This document shows positions 16,634 through 25,122 of a stretch of 64,000 nt of DNA, piece after piece (positions within the stretch are counted from its first letter, which is position 1; each line of letters opens with the position of its first letter). The position numbers and the translations under genes were made by a program. A model generated the notes under the pieces. It made no database searches and was not told the DNA's origin. It saw nothing but the letters and a program-made list of their open reading frames with translations. Source of the DNA: Leisingera sp. M658 (GTDB lineage: Bacteria; Pseudomonadota; Alphaproteobacteria; Rhodobacterales; Rhodobacteraceae); contig NZ_CP083546.1 of NCBI RefSeq assembly GCF_025144145.1, forward strand, positions 447,001 through 511,000. Reading direction: 5' to 3'.

Positions 16634-17217
16634 GGCGCGGCCTTGCGGATCAGCCGGACCGGTTCGGGCCAAGGCATAAGGGCGGCGCCGCTGATTTCCA
16701 CCACAAACAGCCGGTTGCGTTTGATGCGGAAGGGGGCGGGGCCATTGAAGTCCCAACCATGTGCACGTGCCAGGATCATCCGCATGATGCCGATGTGGCA
16801 GACCGCCACTGTATCCCGCGTCAGACCGCGCAGCCAGGGTTCAATGCGTGTCCATACCTCGGCAGGGGTTTCTCCGCCGGGCGGGCGGTAGTGCCAGCCC
16901 CAGTTCTCGATATCGCGGAAACCGCTGGCTGGGTCGGCCTTCAGGTCCTGCCCCTGCAACCCCTCCCAGTCGCCCCAGTTCATTTCGGTCAGTTCATGTG
17001 CAGTGCTGGGTGCGCGGCCTGTGATCAGTTCTGCGGTCTCCGCCGCGCGCATCAGCGGGCTGGACCATAGGTCTGCCAGCGGCCAGTCAGCGGGCAGGGC
17101 GTAGCCGCGCAGCTCTTCGCGGGCCTGATCATCCAGCGGGATGTCACTGCGGCCCTGGATGCGGCCGGCGCGGTTCCAGGCAGTGTGGCCATGACGCAAA
17201 AGGGCGAGGCGGATCAT
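16630..17217 (-). CDS. Histidine phosphatase family protein
   Basis: This 195-residue protein has the RHG catalytic motif (LALLRHGHTAWNRAGRIQGRSDIPL, His near residue 9), a second arginine region (LWSSPLMRAAETAELI) and the distal histidine (VAVCHIGIMRMIL near 145). Such enzymes dephosphorylate sugar phosphates or phosphoglycerate derivatives. In the operon it overlaps the genes on both sides by four bases, so it probably removes phosphate from a glycosylated intermediate, as GpgP does in mycobacteria. The comparison is by role, not sequence. Confidence 0.85.
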   Translation of the reverse strand: MIRLALLRHGHTAWNRAGRIQGRSDIPLDDQAREELRGYALPADWPLADLWSSPLMRAAETAELITGRAPSTAHELTEMNWGDWEGLQGQDLKADPASGFRDIENWGWHYRPPGGETPAEVWTRIEPWLRGLTRDTVAVCHIGIMRMILARAHGWDFNGPAPFRIKRNRLFVVEISGAALMPWPEPVRLIRKAAP

Positions 17218-18302
17218 ACGCGGGTCTCCATCAGCGGCAGAACGGTTGCCCAGAACTGCCGGGCAGCGGCGGGTGCAAGGTGGCGGGAAGAAATGAGGTC
17301 ACGTGCATCCTTGCCAGCCTCAACGCGCAGTTCGGGCTTTGCAAGCAAGCCTGTGGTAAAACCTGCAAGAGCCTCGGCCCCCTGATCCGGAGCGGGATAG
17401 CCAGCGGGCAGCAGCACATCCCGCACGCCAGGCCGGTCCTGGGCTGCGATGGGCAGACCATGGGCCTGGGCTTCCAGATAAACCATGCCAAAAGCTTCGT
17501 TCACGCCCGGCCAAAGGAACAGGCTGGCGTTGCCATAGGCGGCTGCCAGCTCCTCGCGGGAAAGCAGGCCGAGGAAGCGCACTTTGTGTCCGTAAGGGGC
17601 CATCAGTGCTTCGACCTCGCTGCGGGCGGGGCCGTCGCCGGCAATGTCCAGCCGCCAATCGCCAGGCAGATGAGACAGCATTTCCGAGATGATTTGGTAA
17701 GAGGCCAGCTTGTCACCCTGACGCATCATGCCAGCCGTCAGCATCGGGCCGTCCAGCGACGAGGCTTCGGGCAGCTGATCCAGCGGCAGGAAGGGGGGCA
17801 GATGGGCCACAGCCTGTGCGCCGCAGCGGTCGCGGTTCAATGCGAAATGGTCCTGCTCGGTGAAGTAGAAGATCACCGCGGCAGCGTCGGCAGCGGCGTG
17901 AGCAGCTATGGCAAATCCGGCCCATCGCCCGGTCAGGCGTTTCTTGGCGCGGGTGGATTCGATCTGCACATAGGGAATGCCACGGGCGCGGGCGACGGCA
18001 GGGCCGATCAGATCTGGCGCCTTGTAATAGTTGTGATAGCTGACCCAGAGGTCCGCGTCGGGCATGCAACGGATCAGTCTTTCAGCCTCAGCCTCGGCCT
18101 GATTGCGCAGGCTGGACTGCAGCGCCGCGTCGCCGGTCTTGTCATAGATCCGCAAGTCTGAAACCAGCTGCACCGCCGCACCGCTGGCGGTGAGCAGCTC
18201 CATCAGGTTGCGGGCAATCTCGCGGTCGCCGGAGGGCACCGGGTGATGCGGCGGCTTCATCGGTGCGTAGAAGGCAACCCGCTTTCCGGCTCCCGGCTGC
18301 AT
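17214..18302 (-). CDS. Glycosyltransferase family 4 protein
   Basis: This 362-residue GT-B retaining-type protein starts with VAFYAPMKPPHHPVPSGDREIARNLMELL, a typical acceptor-domain opening, and ends with the donor-domain EX7E element EAFGMVYLEAQAHGLPIAAQDRPGVRDVL near residues 272-300. GDWRLDIAGDGPARSEVEAL near 215 is the usual Rossmann strand. No transmembrane helix is evident. It overlaps the histidine phosphatase gene by four bases and follows the upstream GT gene by six. Donor sugar unknown. Confidence 0.85.
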   Translation of the reverse strand: MQPGAGKRVAFYAPMKPPHHPVPSGDREIARNLMELLTASGAAVQLVSDLRIYDKTGDAALQSSLRNQAEAEAERLIRCMPDADLWVSYHNYYKAPDLIGPAVARARGIPYVQIESTRAKKRLTGRWAGFAIAAHAAADAAAVIFYFTEQDHFALNRDRCGAQAVAHLPPFLPLDQLPEASSLDGPMLTAGMMRQGDKLASYQIISEMLSHLPGDWRLDIAGDGPARSEVEALMAPYGHKVRFLGLLSREELAAAYGNASLFLWPGVNEAFGMVYLEAQAHGLPIAAQDRPGVRDVLLPAGYPAPDQGAEALAGFTTGLLAKPELRVEAGKDARDLISSRHLAPAAARQFWATVLPLMETRV

Positions 18303-18308
18303 GGCCGG

Positions 18309-19553
18309 TCAGCTTCCTTGCAGCATGGCACGCAACCGCCTGGACAGCTGGGCGATGCCGGGATCCATGCCGAAATCAGTGCGCAGGCGGGCCAGCGCTG
18401 CGCCGGCCATTTCTGCCAGCCGTTGCGGGTGCCGGGCAGCATACAGCAGGGTTTCGGCCAGCGCCTCGGGGCGGTCCTCGCTCAGCAGGCCATGGGTTCC
18501 CTGAGTGATGAACTCCGGGATCGCAGAAACCGGCGTCGACAGGATTGGCAGGGATTGCGAGGCGGCCTCCATCAGCACATTGGGCAGCCCGTCGCGGTCG
18601 CCGTCCGCAGCCACCCGGCTGGGCAGCACAAACAGATCCGAGCGGCGCATCGCCTCAATCACCTCGGGCTGGTCGCAGGCGCCGCGCCAGGTGATGCGGT
18701 TGGCAATGCCCGCATCCTCAGCCATGCCCTGCAGCAATTCGCCCAATCCGCCACCGCCGATATGGGTCCAGTGCCAGTCCAGCCCTGGGGGCAGCAGAGC
18801 CATGGCGGCGATCAGCCGGTCAAAGCCTTTTTTCTCGACCAGACGCCCCACTGACATGAACTGGATCGGATCCTGCGGCTGGCGCAGACTGCGTTCAGGG
18901 GGGGCGGGGAAGCGCGACAAATCCAGCCCGTGGTAAACCAGATCAATCCGGTCGGGCGTATCGGCCATCTGTTGCAGGTGTTTGGCGCCAAAGCCGGTGC
19001 AAGTGGCGCCGAAGGCCGCGCCGTGGTGGGTGGCGGAGAGCTTTTCCTTAAGCTCCCAATCGGGCGAGGTCCAAATGTCCTTGGCGTGGGCCGAAAAGCT
19101 CCAGGGCAGCCCGCGCATGATCGCGGCATAACGCGCAACGGAGGACGGCGTGTGCAGGAAGTGGGCGTAAAGCCCCAGCACTTCCGCGGGCATTTCTGCG
19201 GCCAGCACACAGGCCTGGCCAAAGCGGCGGATGCGGTTGGGTGTCAGATCACGGCGCAGATCGGCGCGCCAGATGCGGTAGGCCTCAGCATAGCCGGGCA
19301 GGTGTTGCGCCATCGTGCGCGCGCGCCAGACCCGCTCCGGCTCATCATGGAGGTATTCGGGAAGGTAGTTCACGCGCGCCTGCAGCTGCGCATGCAGCGG
19401 GTGCCGCTTGATGTCGGTGGGGTGGCGCAGCGACCAGATCTCAAACGCGTGGCCGGCGCCCTCCAGGGCAACCAGTTCCTGTGCAATGAAGGTTTCGGAC
19501 AGCCGCGGCCAGCCCTTGACCACCACCGCAAGGGGCGGACGGGCAAGGGTCAT
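18309..19553 (-). CDS. Glycosyltransferase family 4 protein
   Basis: This 414-residue GT-B protein opens with PPLAVVVKGWPRLSETFIAQELVALEGAGHAFEIWSL, characteristic of exopolysaccharide-type GT4 enzymes that recognise lipid-linked acceptors. The donor domain has FMSVGRLVEKKGFDRLIAAM near 240 and PSRVAADGDRDGLPNVLMEAASQSLPILST near 310, where the first acidic residue of EX7E is Asp. The start overlaps the 19550 gene by four bases. Substrate unknown. Confidence 0.87.
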   Translation of the reverse strand: MTLARPPLAVVVKGWPRLSETFIAQELVALEGAGHAFEIWSLRHPTDIKRHPLHAQLQARVNYLPEYLHDEPERVWRARTMAQHLPGYAEAYRIWRADLRRDLTPNRIRRFGQACVLAAEMPAEVLGLYAHFLHTPSSVARYAAIMRGLPWSFSAHAKDIWTSPDWELKEKLSATHHGAAFGATCTGFGAKHLQQMADTPDRIDLVYHGLDLSRFPAPPERSLRQPQDPIQFMSVGRLVEKKGFDRLIAAMALLPPGLDWHWTHIGGGGLGELLQGMAEDAGIANRITWRGACDQPEVIEAMRRSDLFVLPSRVAADGDRDGLPNVLMEAASQSLPILSTPVSAIPEFITQGTHGLLSEDRPEALAETLLYAARHPQRLAEMAGAALARLRTDFGMDPGIAQLSRRLRAMLQGS

Positions 19554-20776
19554 TCAGCGGCCTCTTTCCGGGTGTCCTGCAGCAGCGCGGCAACCCGGCC
19601 GGTCACGTAGTCGAGCCCGTCCAGCAGCCCCTCAGACCCGGCGGCAGAGGGCGGCGGCTGGGTGGCCAGCGCGCGGATCGCCTTGGCCAGGGATGGGGGT
19701 GTCCAGCCGTCACGGGTTTCGTCCAGCATGGTGGTAAGGCCGATTTCCTCGGCCCGGCTGGCGCGGATCCATTGCTCCAGCCGCGGCGTGGTGCGGGGCA
19801 CGATCACGGCGGGTTTGTCAAAGGACAAGACCTCGCAGAAGGTATTATAGCCGCCCATGCAGACCACCCCTTGGGCGCCGGCAAACAGGGTTTCGATCTG
19901 TGATTCAAAGCCAACTGCGGTAACCCTGCCATTCAGCCGGGCGACACGCTCCTCGAAGTCCTCGCGGGTTTCCCCGGACAGGAAAGGGCCATAGACAAGC
20001 ACGGCGCGCGGGGAAAGCTCCGCGTCGGCTTCATAGGCCGACAGCACCAGGTCCACCATCATCTCGCCATCGCCGCCGCCGCCAGGGGTGACCAGCAGAT
20101 AGGGCTGTTCGGGCGGCTCCCCCACCTGGCCAAGATCGCGGCGCAGGTAGCCGGTCCAATGCATCCGGGCCTGCATCTGCGGGGTGAAGGGCAGCCCCGC
20201 CGTCGGATCGTACACGGACCGCGGCCCGTAGACCCAAATTTCATCATAGAAATCGCGGGTGGCCTCAACCGCGTGCTTGCGCTCCCATTCGGCGGCCAGC
20301 ACCTCGGGCTCGTCCAGCACATCGCGCAGGCCCAGCACCATCTTGCAGCGGCCCCGCGATTTCAGCAGGTCCAGCGCCGGCATCAGCTCACCGCGAAAGC
20401 CGGTGGGTTCCTTGTCGGCCACCAGCACATCAGGGTCGTATTGCTCCACTGTGGAGCGGATCAGCGCAGCGCGCAGATCAGCAGTTTCTTCGATGCTCAT
20501 GCCCATGGTGCGCGAGGCATAAGAGCCGTCGGTACGCTTGATCACACCCGGCAGGCGGACATGATCGACCCGGGTCGGGAAGGAAAACCGCCCCGCAACC
20601 GGTGAACCCGTCAGGATCAGCGCCGAGGCGTCGGGGTTGGCAGAGGTGAGCGCACCTGCCAGCGCACGTGAACGGCGCAGATGCCCCAGTCCGAAAGTGT
20701 CGTGGCTGTAGAACATGATCCGCGGCCCGCGGGCGCCGGTGCCCGCCGCTGCCGGTGTGGTGCTTGCGGTCGTCAT
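19550..20776 (-). CDS. GT-B glycosyltransferase, COG4671-like, first gene of glycan operon
   Basis: This 408-residue protein begins, after a short Ala/Thr-rich tail, with RIMFYSHDTFGLGHLRRSRALAGAL, the signature loop of predicted glycosyltransferases related to MurG. It ends with a UDP-sugar-like site (GVVCMGGYNTFCEVLSFDKPAVIVPRTTPRLEQWIRASR near 300-345). LVTPGGGGDGEMMVDLVLSAYE near 225 is the donor-domain glycine loop. It is paralogous in layout to the 15497 gene, suggesting two similar transfers in one pathway. It is first in the operon, with the promoter presumably in the 395-base gap before it. Confidence 0.85.
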   Translation of the reverse strand: MTTASTTPAAAGTGARGPRIMFYSHDTFGLGHLRRSRALAGALTSANPDASALILTGSPVAGRFSFPTRVDHVRLPGVIKRTDGSYASRTMGMSIEETADLRAALIRSTVEQYDPDVLVADKEPTGFRGELMPALDLLKSRGRCKMVLGLRDVLDEPEVLAAEWERKHAVEATRDFYDEIWVYGPRSVYDPTAGLPFTPQMQARMHWTGYLRRDLGQVGEPPEQPYLLVTPGGGGDGEMMVDLVLSAYEADAELSPRAVLVYGPFLSGETREDFEERVARLNGRVTAVGFESQIETLFAGAQGVVCMGGYNTFCEVLSFDKPAVIVPRTTPRLEQWIRASRAEEIGLTTMLDETRDGWTPPSLAKAIRALATQPPPSAAGSEGLLDGLDYVTGRVAALLQDTRKEAAE

Positions 20777-21171
20777 TGAATTGCCTGATCGGGTTGCCGG
20801 GCGGCGGATGGCTGAAATCCGGGACCGGCGGCGCAGAAACCAGGCCAGCCGGTTTTGCCGCTCGTCCCCGGGCGCGTGCTCGTGTGCTCCGCCATCTTCC
20901 GCCTCAGTTTGCGCGCCCCTGAAGCCGGTTGCGGCGGGGGCACGGTCAGTGTTTGCTTTTGCTGCCGCTCAAGCCCGGAGGGTGTTTGCCAGCCCAGGCT
21001 CTGCAGCAGTCCGCCCAAGGGGCGGGTATATGAATTGGTATAGCCCGGAGCCTGTGTGCATGCAATCATGCGCCTTTGATGCCTGCCGCACAGGAAATTG
21101 CGTCCGCGCCATTTGCGCAACGCTCTGCTGCGTGGTTAATTTGACGCAAGTTTCCAAAAGGATAGGCGGTC
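20777..21171. other. 395-base divergent intergenic region
   Basis: The region lies between the glycan operon (minus) and the mscS-like gene (plus) and must hold both promoters. An AT-rich patch near 21028-21041 (minus-strand TATACCAATTCATATA) is the best -10-like candidate for the glycan operon. A minus-strand 115-codon frame (20773-21120) ends overlapping the first GT start but has no recognisable features. I see no RNA gene or clear operator. Confidence 0.4.
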
Positions 21172-23556
21172 ATGCTGCACGTTTTGTTCCGGGTTCTCAT
21201 TTGCGGCCTGCTGAGTTTTGGCCTGGCCGCTCACGCCGGCGCGCAGGAAAGTGAAGCGAACGGAGCCGATACGTTGTCCCGTGCGATCGAACAGGCGGCG
21301 CAAAGCGGTGTCAGTGTGGTCGTGGTGGACAGCAGCGGCCAGTTGCTGAACGCGCCGCCGGACGAGGAGCAGGAAGCGGACCATCCTGCATCCGACACGA
21401 TGGAGCAGCCCTCGGCGCTGATGAAAGCGCAATCCAGGGTTGCCGCCTTTCGGGCAGAGCTGAACAGCCGGCTTGAAGCGCTGCCCTATTCAATTTTTGA
21501 GATGCAGTACATTCTGCGCCAAACCAGCCCGGACGGCCGCATCATGACCTATGCCGAAGTGCTGGGCTGGAGCGTTTTGTTCCTGCTGATCGGGCGCTGG
21601 CTGTCGACAGAGATTTACGGCAAACGCATCGCCAAGCGTTTTGTGGTCGCCCGGATCCAGGCCAACCCGGAAGGCTATCAGGAAAAGATGCCATTCCTTG
21701 TGTACCGCTTCCTGATGGGAATCGGCGCCACTGTTTTTGCGATGGTTTTCGCGGCTCTTATTTCCTATCTGATCTTCGGCGCTTCGGGCGACCCTTCAAT
21801 CGAATTTACGGCAACGGCTGTCTATACGGCGTTTTTCCTGGCCCGCACGGTGTCCGATCTGTGGCGGATGGTGCTGTCGCCGTTCCTGGCCCAGTACCGG
21901 ATACCGGTGTTCTCAGACCGGGACGCAAAGCGGCTTTACATCTGGGCGTCCCTGCTGGCGACCTATGACATCTCCTCGACGCTGTTTGCCACCTGGGTCG
22001 GCGATTTCGGTCTGAACTATAATGTCTACGCGCTGGTTTACGGAGTTCTGGCGCTGGTGGGGATGCTGGGCAACCTGCTGATGGTGCTGGTCAACGGGCG
22101 TGCCATTTCCAACGCCATCCGCGCCGGCCGCGTGCCGGATAAATGTTCCTTGCTGGTGCGTGTTCTGGCAGTTGCCTGGGCGCCGGTTCTGATGGCTTAC
22201 ATGGCATTTGGCTGGCTTAAGCTGGCCTTTGACCTGGTGCTGGAAAAGGATATTTCGATCCCGTTGATGGCGGGCAGCTATTTTGTTCTGACCACGATCC
22301 TGATTGTCTATGGCGCGATCAACTACTTCATCGAACGCTATTTCAGCCGCACCCGGCGAATGCAGGCTGCTATGGCGGCAACCGGGCCGGAAGCAGCCGC
22401 CACGGAAGCGGAGGGTGTTTCTGAGCAACCGGGTGAAGAGGCTGTTCCGGATGAGGCGGAGACCGATGCGGAAGCCGCAGATGCACTGACTGCAAGACAC
22501 CCGATTGGCACTTACCAGGATCTTGCCCGCAGAGTGGCAGGCATTCTGGCCTTTGTGGTCGGGGCCTATTCACTGGTGATCGTCTGGAACCCGGACGCCC
22601 AATGGACCGAAACCACTGCGGCTGAACGGGTGATCGATGTGACGGTGATCCTATTCATCGGCTATATCGTCTATCACCTGTTCCGGATCTGGATCGACAG
22701 CAAGATCGATGAGGAAACCGGCGATGTTTCGGAGGCTGAGCTGGGTGATGAAGGCGGTGCCGGGGGCGCCAGCCGTCTGGCCACTTTGCTGCCCTTGTTC
22801 CGGGGCACGATCCTGGCGGTTGTGCTGGTCTCGATCGTGCTGATCGTGCTGCTGGAACTGGGTATCAATGTCAGCCCGCTGTTCGCCGGTGCCGGTGTTG
22901 TCGGTCTTGCGGTTGGCTTTGGTTCGCAGACGCTGGTGCGGGATATTTTCTCTGGCGCCTTTTTCTTGATCGATGATGCCTTCCGCAAGGGCGAGTACAT
23001 CGACATCGGCGACGTAAAGGGCACGGTCGAGAAGATCTCGGTGCGGTCTTTCCAGCTGCGCCATCACCTCGGTGCGCTGCACACGATTCCCTTTGGAGAG
23101 ATCAAGGTTCTGACCAATTACTCGCGTGACTGGGTGATGATGAAGCTGCCGATGCGCGTCACCTATGACACTGACGTGGAGAAGGTTCGCAAGCTGATCA
23201 AGAAGCTTGGCCAGAAGCTGATGGATGACCCGGTCGTCGGACATACATTTATCCAGCCGCTGAAGTCCCAGGGTGTGATCGAGATGCAGGATTCAGCGAT
23301 GATCATTCGCGTGAAATTCATGACCAAACCGGGGGATCAGTGGATTGTCCGCAAACGGGTGTACCAGGAGATCCGTGAATTGTTTGCCCGCGAGGGCATC
23401 AGATTTGCCCATCGTGAGGTCACTGTGCGGATGGCGCCGGACCAGGCCGAAGAGATGACGCCAAAACAGAAGGAGGCTGCCGCCGGGGCAGTGCAGGCGG
23501 CGATTGACGAAGATCTTCTGGACGAGATGGGCGGCCCGGGCGGCGATGACCGCTGA
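21172..23556 (+). CDS. Large mechanosensitive channel of the MscS family
   Basis: This 794-residue inner-membrane protein has a signal peptide (cleavage near AHAGAQ, residue 24), a periplasmic N-terminal part, about eight further hydrophobic segments and a C-terminal MscS domain. The pore helix and beta domain read SPLFAGAGVVGLAVGFGSQTLV near 570, then DIFSGAFFLIDDAFRKGEYIDIGDVKGTVEKISVRSFQLRHHLGALHTIPFGEI. An acidic, alanine-rich loop (residues about 395-440) precedes the last helices. It resembles the enlarged MscK/YbdG-type architectures that release solutes on osmotic downshock. It is a single gene followed by repeat elements. Confidence 0.88.
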   Translation: MLHVLFRVLICGLLSFGLAAHAGAQESEANGADTLSRAIEQAAQSGVSVVVVDSSGQLLNAPPDEEQEADHPASDTMEQPSALMKAQSRVAAFRAELNSRLEALPYSIFEMQYILRQTSPDGRIMTYAEVLGWSVLFLLIGRWLSTEIYGKRIAKRFVVARIQANPEGYQEKMPFLVYRFLMGIGATVFAMVFAALISYLIFGASGDPSIEFTATAVYTAFFLARTVSDLWRMVLSPFLAQYRIPVFSDRDAKRLYIWASLLATYDISSTLFATWVGDFGLNYNVYALVYGVLALVGMLGNLLMVLVNGRAISNAIRAGRVPDKCSLLVRVLAVAWAPVLMAYMAFGWLKLAFDLVLEKDISIPLMAGSYFVLTTILIVYGAINYFIERYFSRTRRMQAAMAATGPEAAATEAEGVSEQPGEEAVPDEAETDAEAADALTARHPIGTYQDLARRVAGILAFVVGAYSLVIVWNPDAQWTETTAAERVIDVTVILFIGYIVYHLFRIWIDSKIDEETGDVSEAELGDEGGAGGASRLATLLPLFRGTILAVVLVSIVLIVLLELGINVSPLFAGAGVVGLAVGFGSQTLVRDIFSGAFFLIDDAFRKGEYIDIGDVKGTVEKISVRSFQLRHHLGALHTIPFGEIKVLTNYSRDWVMMKLPMRVTYDTDVEKVRKLIKKLGQKLMDDPVVGHTFIQPLKSQGVIEMQDSAMIIRVKFMTKPGDQWIVRKRVYQEIRELFAREGIRFAHREVTVRMAPDQAEEMTPKQKEAAAGAVQAAIDEDLLDEMGGPGGDDR

Positions 23557-23576
23557 GCAGATACCTGACCGGCGGC

Positions 23577-23650
23577 CTCCCGCCCCCGCGCTGGACCGCT
23601 AGTGCGCTCCGCTTGGGGGTGGGCGTGGCGCCGCGCTGGCGCGCGCCGCT
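23577..23650 (+). repeat. Dispersed structured element, half copy
   Basis: CTCCCGCCC (23577-23585) starts 21 bases after the mscS stop, and GTGGGCGTGGC (23619-23629) leads into an imperfect GC hairpin. It shares ends and core with the elements near 6115, 40742 and 52667, in sense with the preceding gene. No closing GGGCGGGAG end is present. Confidence 0.5.
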
Positions 23651-23657
23651 GCCTCCG

Positions 23658-23683
23658 GCGGGGATATTTCTCCCAGAAAGAAG
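23658..23683 (+). repeat. 3'-end motif GG-TATTT/CAGAAAGAAG, sense to mscS
   Basis: GGGGATATTT (23660-23669) is followed by CTCC and CAGAAAGAAG (23674-23683). The same pattern occurs downstream of three other genes in this window, always in the sense direction. A transcript 3'-end or terminator-like role is inferred. Confidence 0.5.
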
Positions 23684-23700
23684 CCGCCGCTGAGGGAACC

Positions 23701-23732
23701 GGTTTCGTTCTGGTTGAAAATATCCCGGGGTG
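23701..23732 (-). repeat. 3'-end motif, inverted copy, sense to the CoA-transferase
   Basis: Read on the minus strand: CCCGGGATATTTTCAACCAG then AACGAAACC. It faces the copy at 23658 across 17 bases, between convergent genes, and lies 43 bases past the CoA-transferase stop. The two copies together can pair as a long imperfect inverted repeat. Confidence 0.45.
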
Positions 23733-23775
23733 AACTGGCTGCAAGCCAGAAGGGGCAGCGTCGCATTTTCATTGG

Positions 23776-25122
23776 CTATTCCGGCCAGCATGCCGGGGCG
23801 CTGCCGCAATGGGAGGCGGGCTGGCCCCAGCGCATTTTGCTGGTGTCCAGGGCAAGCGGCGCAGCAAGGCGGCGGCCCGGCCCCCAGCCGCTGTTTTCGA
23901 TCTCCTGGGTGAAGTCGCTGTGAGCCGGTTTGGCGACATACGGTCCGTCGGCACATTTCTGCATTCCACCAAGCAGTTCTGCGGTGCGGGCAAGCGATAG
24001 ATGCGCTGCGGGCACTGCCGCCCCTTGGGCAGCAGTTGCCAAGGCCGAGAGCACCGCTGCTGCCATCAAGTAGCCCGTGGCATGGTCCAGCGTTTGTACC
24101 GGTAAAGGCTGCGGATCGTCCGCCTTGGCCTGGACGCGGCCTGTATCGGCGATGCCTGCACTCATCTGCACGAGGCTGTCAAAACCGCGCCGCAGGGCCC
24201 AGGGGCCGGTCCAGCCATAGGCATCCAGAGAGGCTTCAACCGCATTGGGAGCGATCCGGCGGCGGGCGTCCGCGCCGTAGCCCAGACCATCCAGTGCACC
24301 GGGACGGTAGCCATGCACCAGCACATCGGCTTTGGACAGCAACGCCTCAAACCGCTGCCGGTCCGCCGTATTGCGCAGATCCAGGGAGGCCATGCGCTTA
24401 CCCAGCGCAACATCGGTGATGACACCAGGCTCGTCCCAGCCGGGCGGGTCGATACGCAGCACATCTGCGCCAAATCCGGCCAGAGTGCGGGTGGAAACCG
24501 GACCGGCCAAAACCCGCGTGAGGTCCAGCACTCTCAGCCCGGCCAGCGGGCGTTCGGCCGTTGCCTTTGGCCGCTCACGCAGTTGGATAACACGGGGCGA
24601 CCGCCATAGGATCAGCGGTTCCGCCGCCACAGAAAGACCTTGCGGATGCGACAGCCAAGCCGCTCGGCTGCGCATGGCGGCGGCCGCACCGCCTGCGTTT
24701 ACGATTTCGTCTTCGAGATGGCTGGCCTGCCATTGTTTCATGGCAACTGCCACGGCTGCGCGGTCTCCCGCGCAGTCTAGTACTTTCAGGGCAGCTTGCC
24801 GGTGGTGCGGCAGGTTGGTGTGCAGGCGGATCCAGCCATCTGCGGTTTCATAATTGCCGGCCACCGGATCCCACAGGCTGGGAAGCTCCCAGCCCTCGGG
24901 GCGGAAACTGTAGCTGAACCAGAATGAAGCCAGGCGCTGGTCCACCGTGACGTCCGGTGCAACGGGCGCAAGGTTCAGCGCCTTTACCAGCCGCGCCAGT
25001 TCCAACCCAACGGCGGCGACTGAGGCATTGGCAAGTTCTGTCACCGCAAAGGCGCTGCGCCAGTGTCCTGTGCCGGTGAGGCGGTAGCTGCCTGGCGCCG
25101 GCAGGGCAGTGAGCAGGGTCAT
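23776..25122 (-). CDS. CaiB/BaiF-type (class III) CoA-transferase
   Basis: This 448-residue protein carries the CaiB/BaiF core (PLAGLRVLDLTRVLAGPVSTRTLAGFGADVLRIDPP near residues 193-228, KRMASLDLRNTADRQRFEALLSKADVLVHGYRPGAL). It then has VQTLDHATGYLMAAAVLSAL, where the aspartate sits as the catalytic Asp does in formyl-CoA transferase. Unusually, about 190 residues precede the core; they look like a second, diverged half of the fold (SFRPEGWELPSLWDPVAGNYETADGWIRLH). It starts inside the permease gene (ATGA overlap), so it is coupled to an ABC importer. The acid it activates is unknown. Confidence 0.82.
   Translation of the reverse strand: MTLLTALPAPGSYRLTGTGHWRSAFAVTELANASVAAVGLELARLVKALNLAPVAPDVTVDQRLASFWFSYSFRPEGWELPSLWDPVAGNYETADGWIRLHTNLPHHRQAALKVLDCAGDRAAVAVAMKQWQASHLEDEIVNAGGAAAAMRSRAAWLSHPQGLSVAAEPLILWRSPRVIQLRERPKATAERPLAGLRVLDLTRVLAGPVSTRTLAGFGADVLRIDPPGWDEPGVITDVALGKRMASLDLRNTADRQRFEALLSKADVLVHGYRPGALDGLGYGADARRRIAPNAVEASLDAYGWTGPWALRRGFDSLVQMSAGIADTGRVQAKADDPQPLPVQTLDHATGYLMAAAVLSALATAAQGAAVPAAHLSLARTAELLGGMQKCADGPYVAKPAHSDFTQEIENSGWGPGRRLAAPLALDTSKMRWGQPASHCGSAPACWPE

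Noticed and set aside
20773-21120. 115-codon minus-strand frame whose stop overlaps the first glycosyltransferase start (ATGA)
   Set aside because: The overlap looks like coupling, but the product has no hydrophobic pattern, motif or ribosome site and fills what must be the promoter region.
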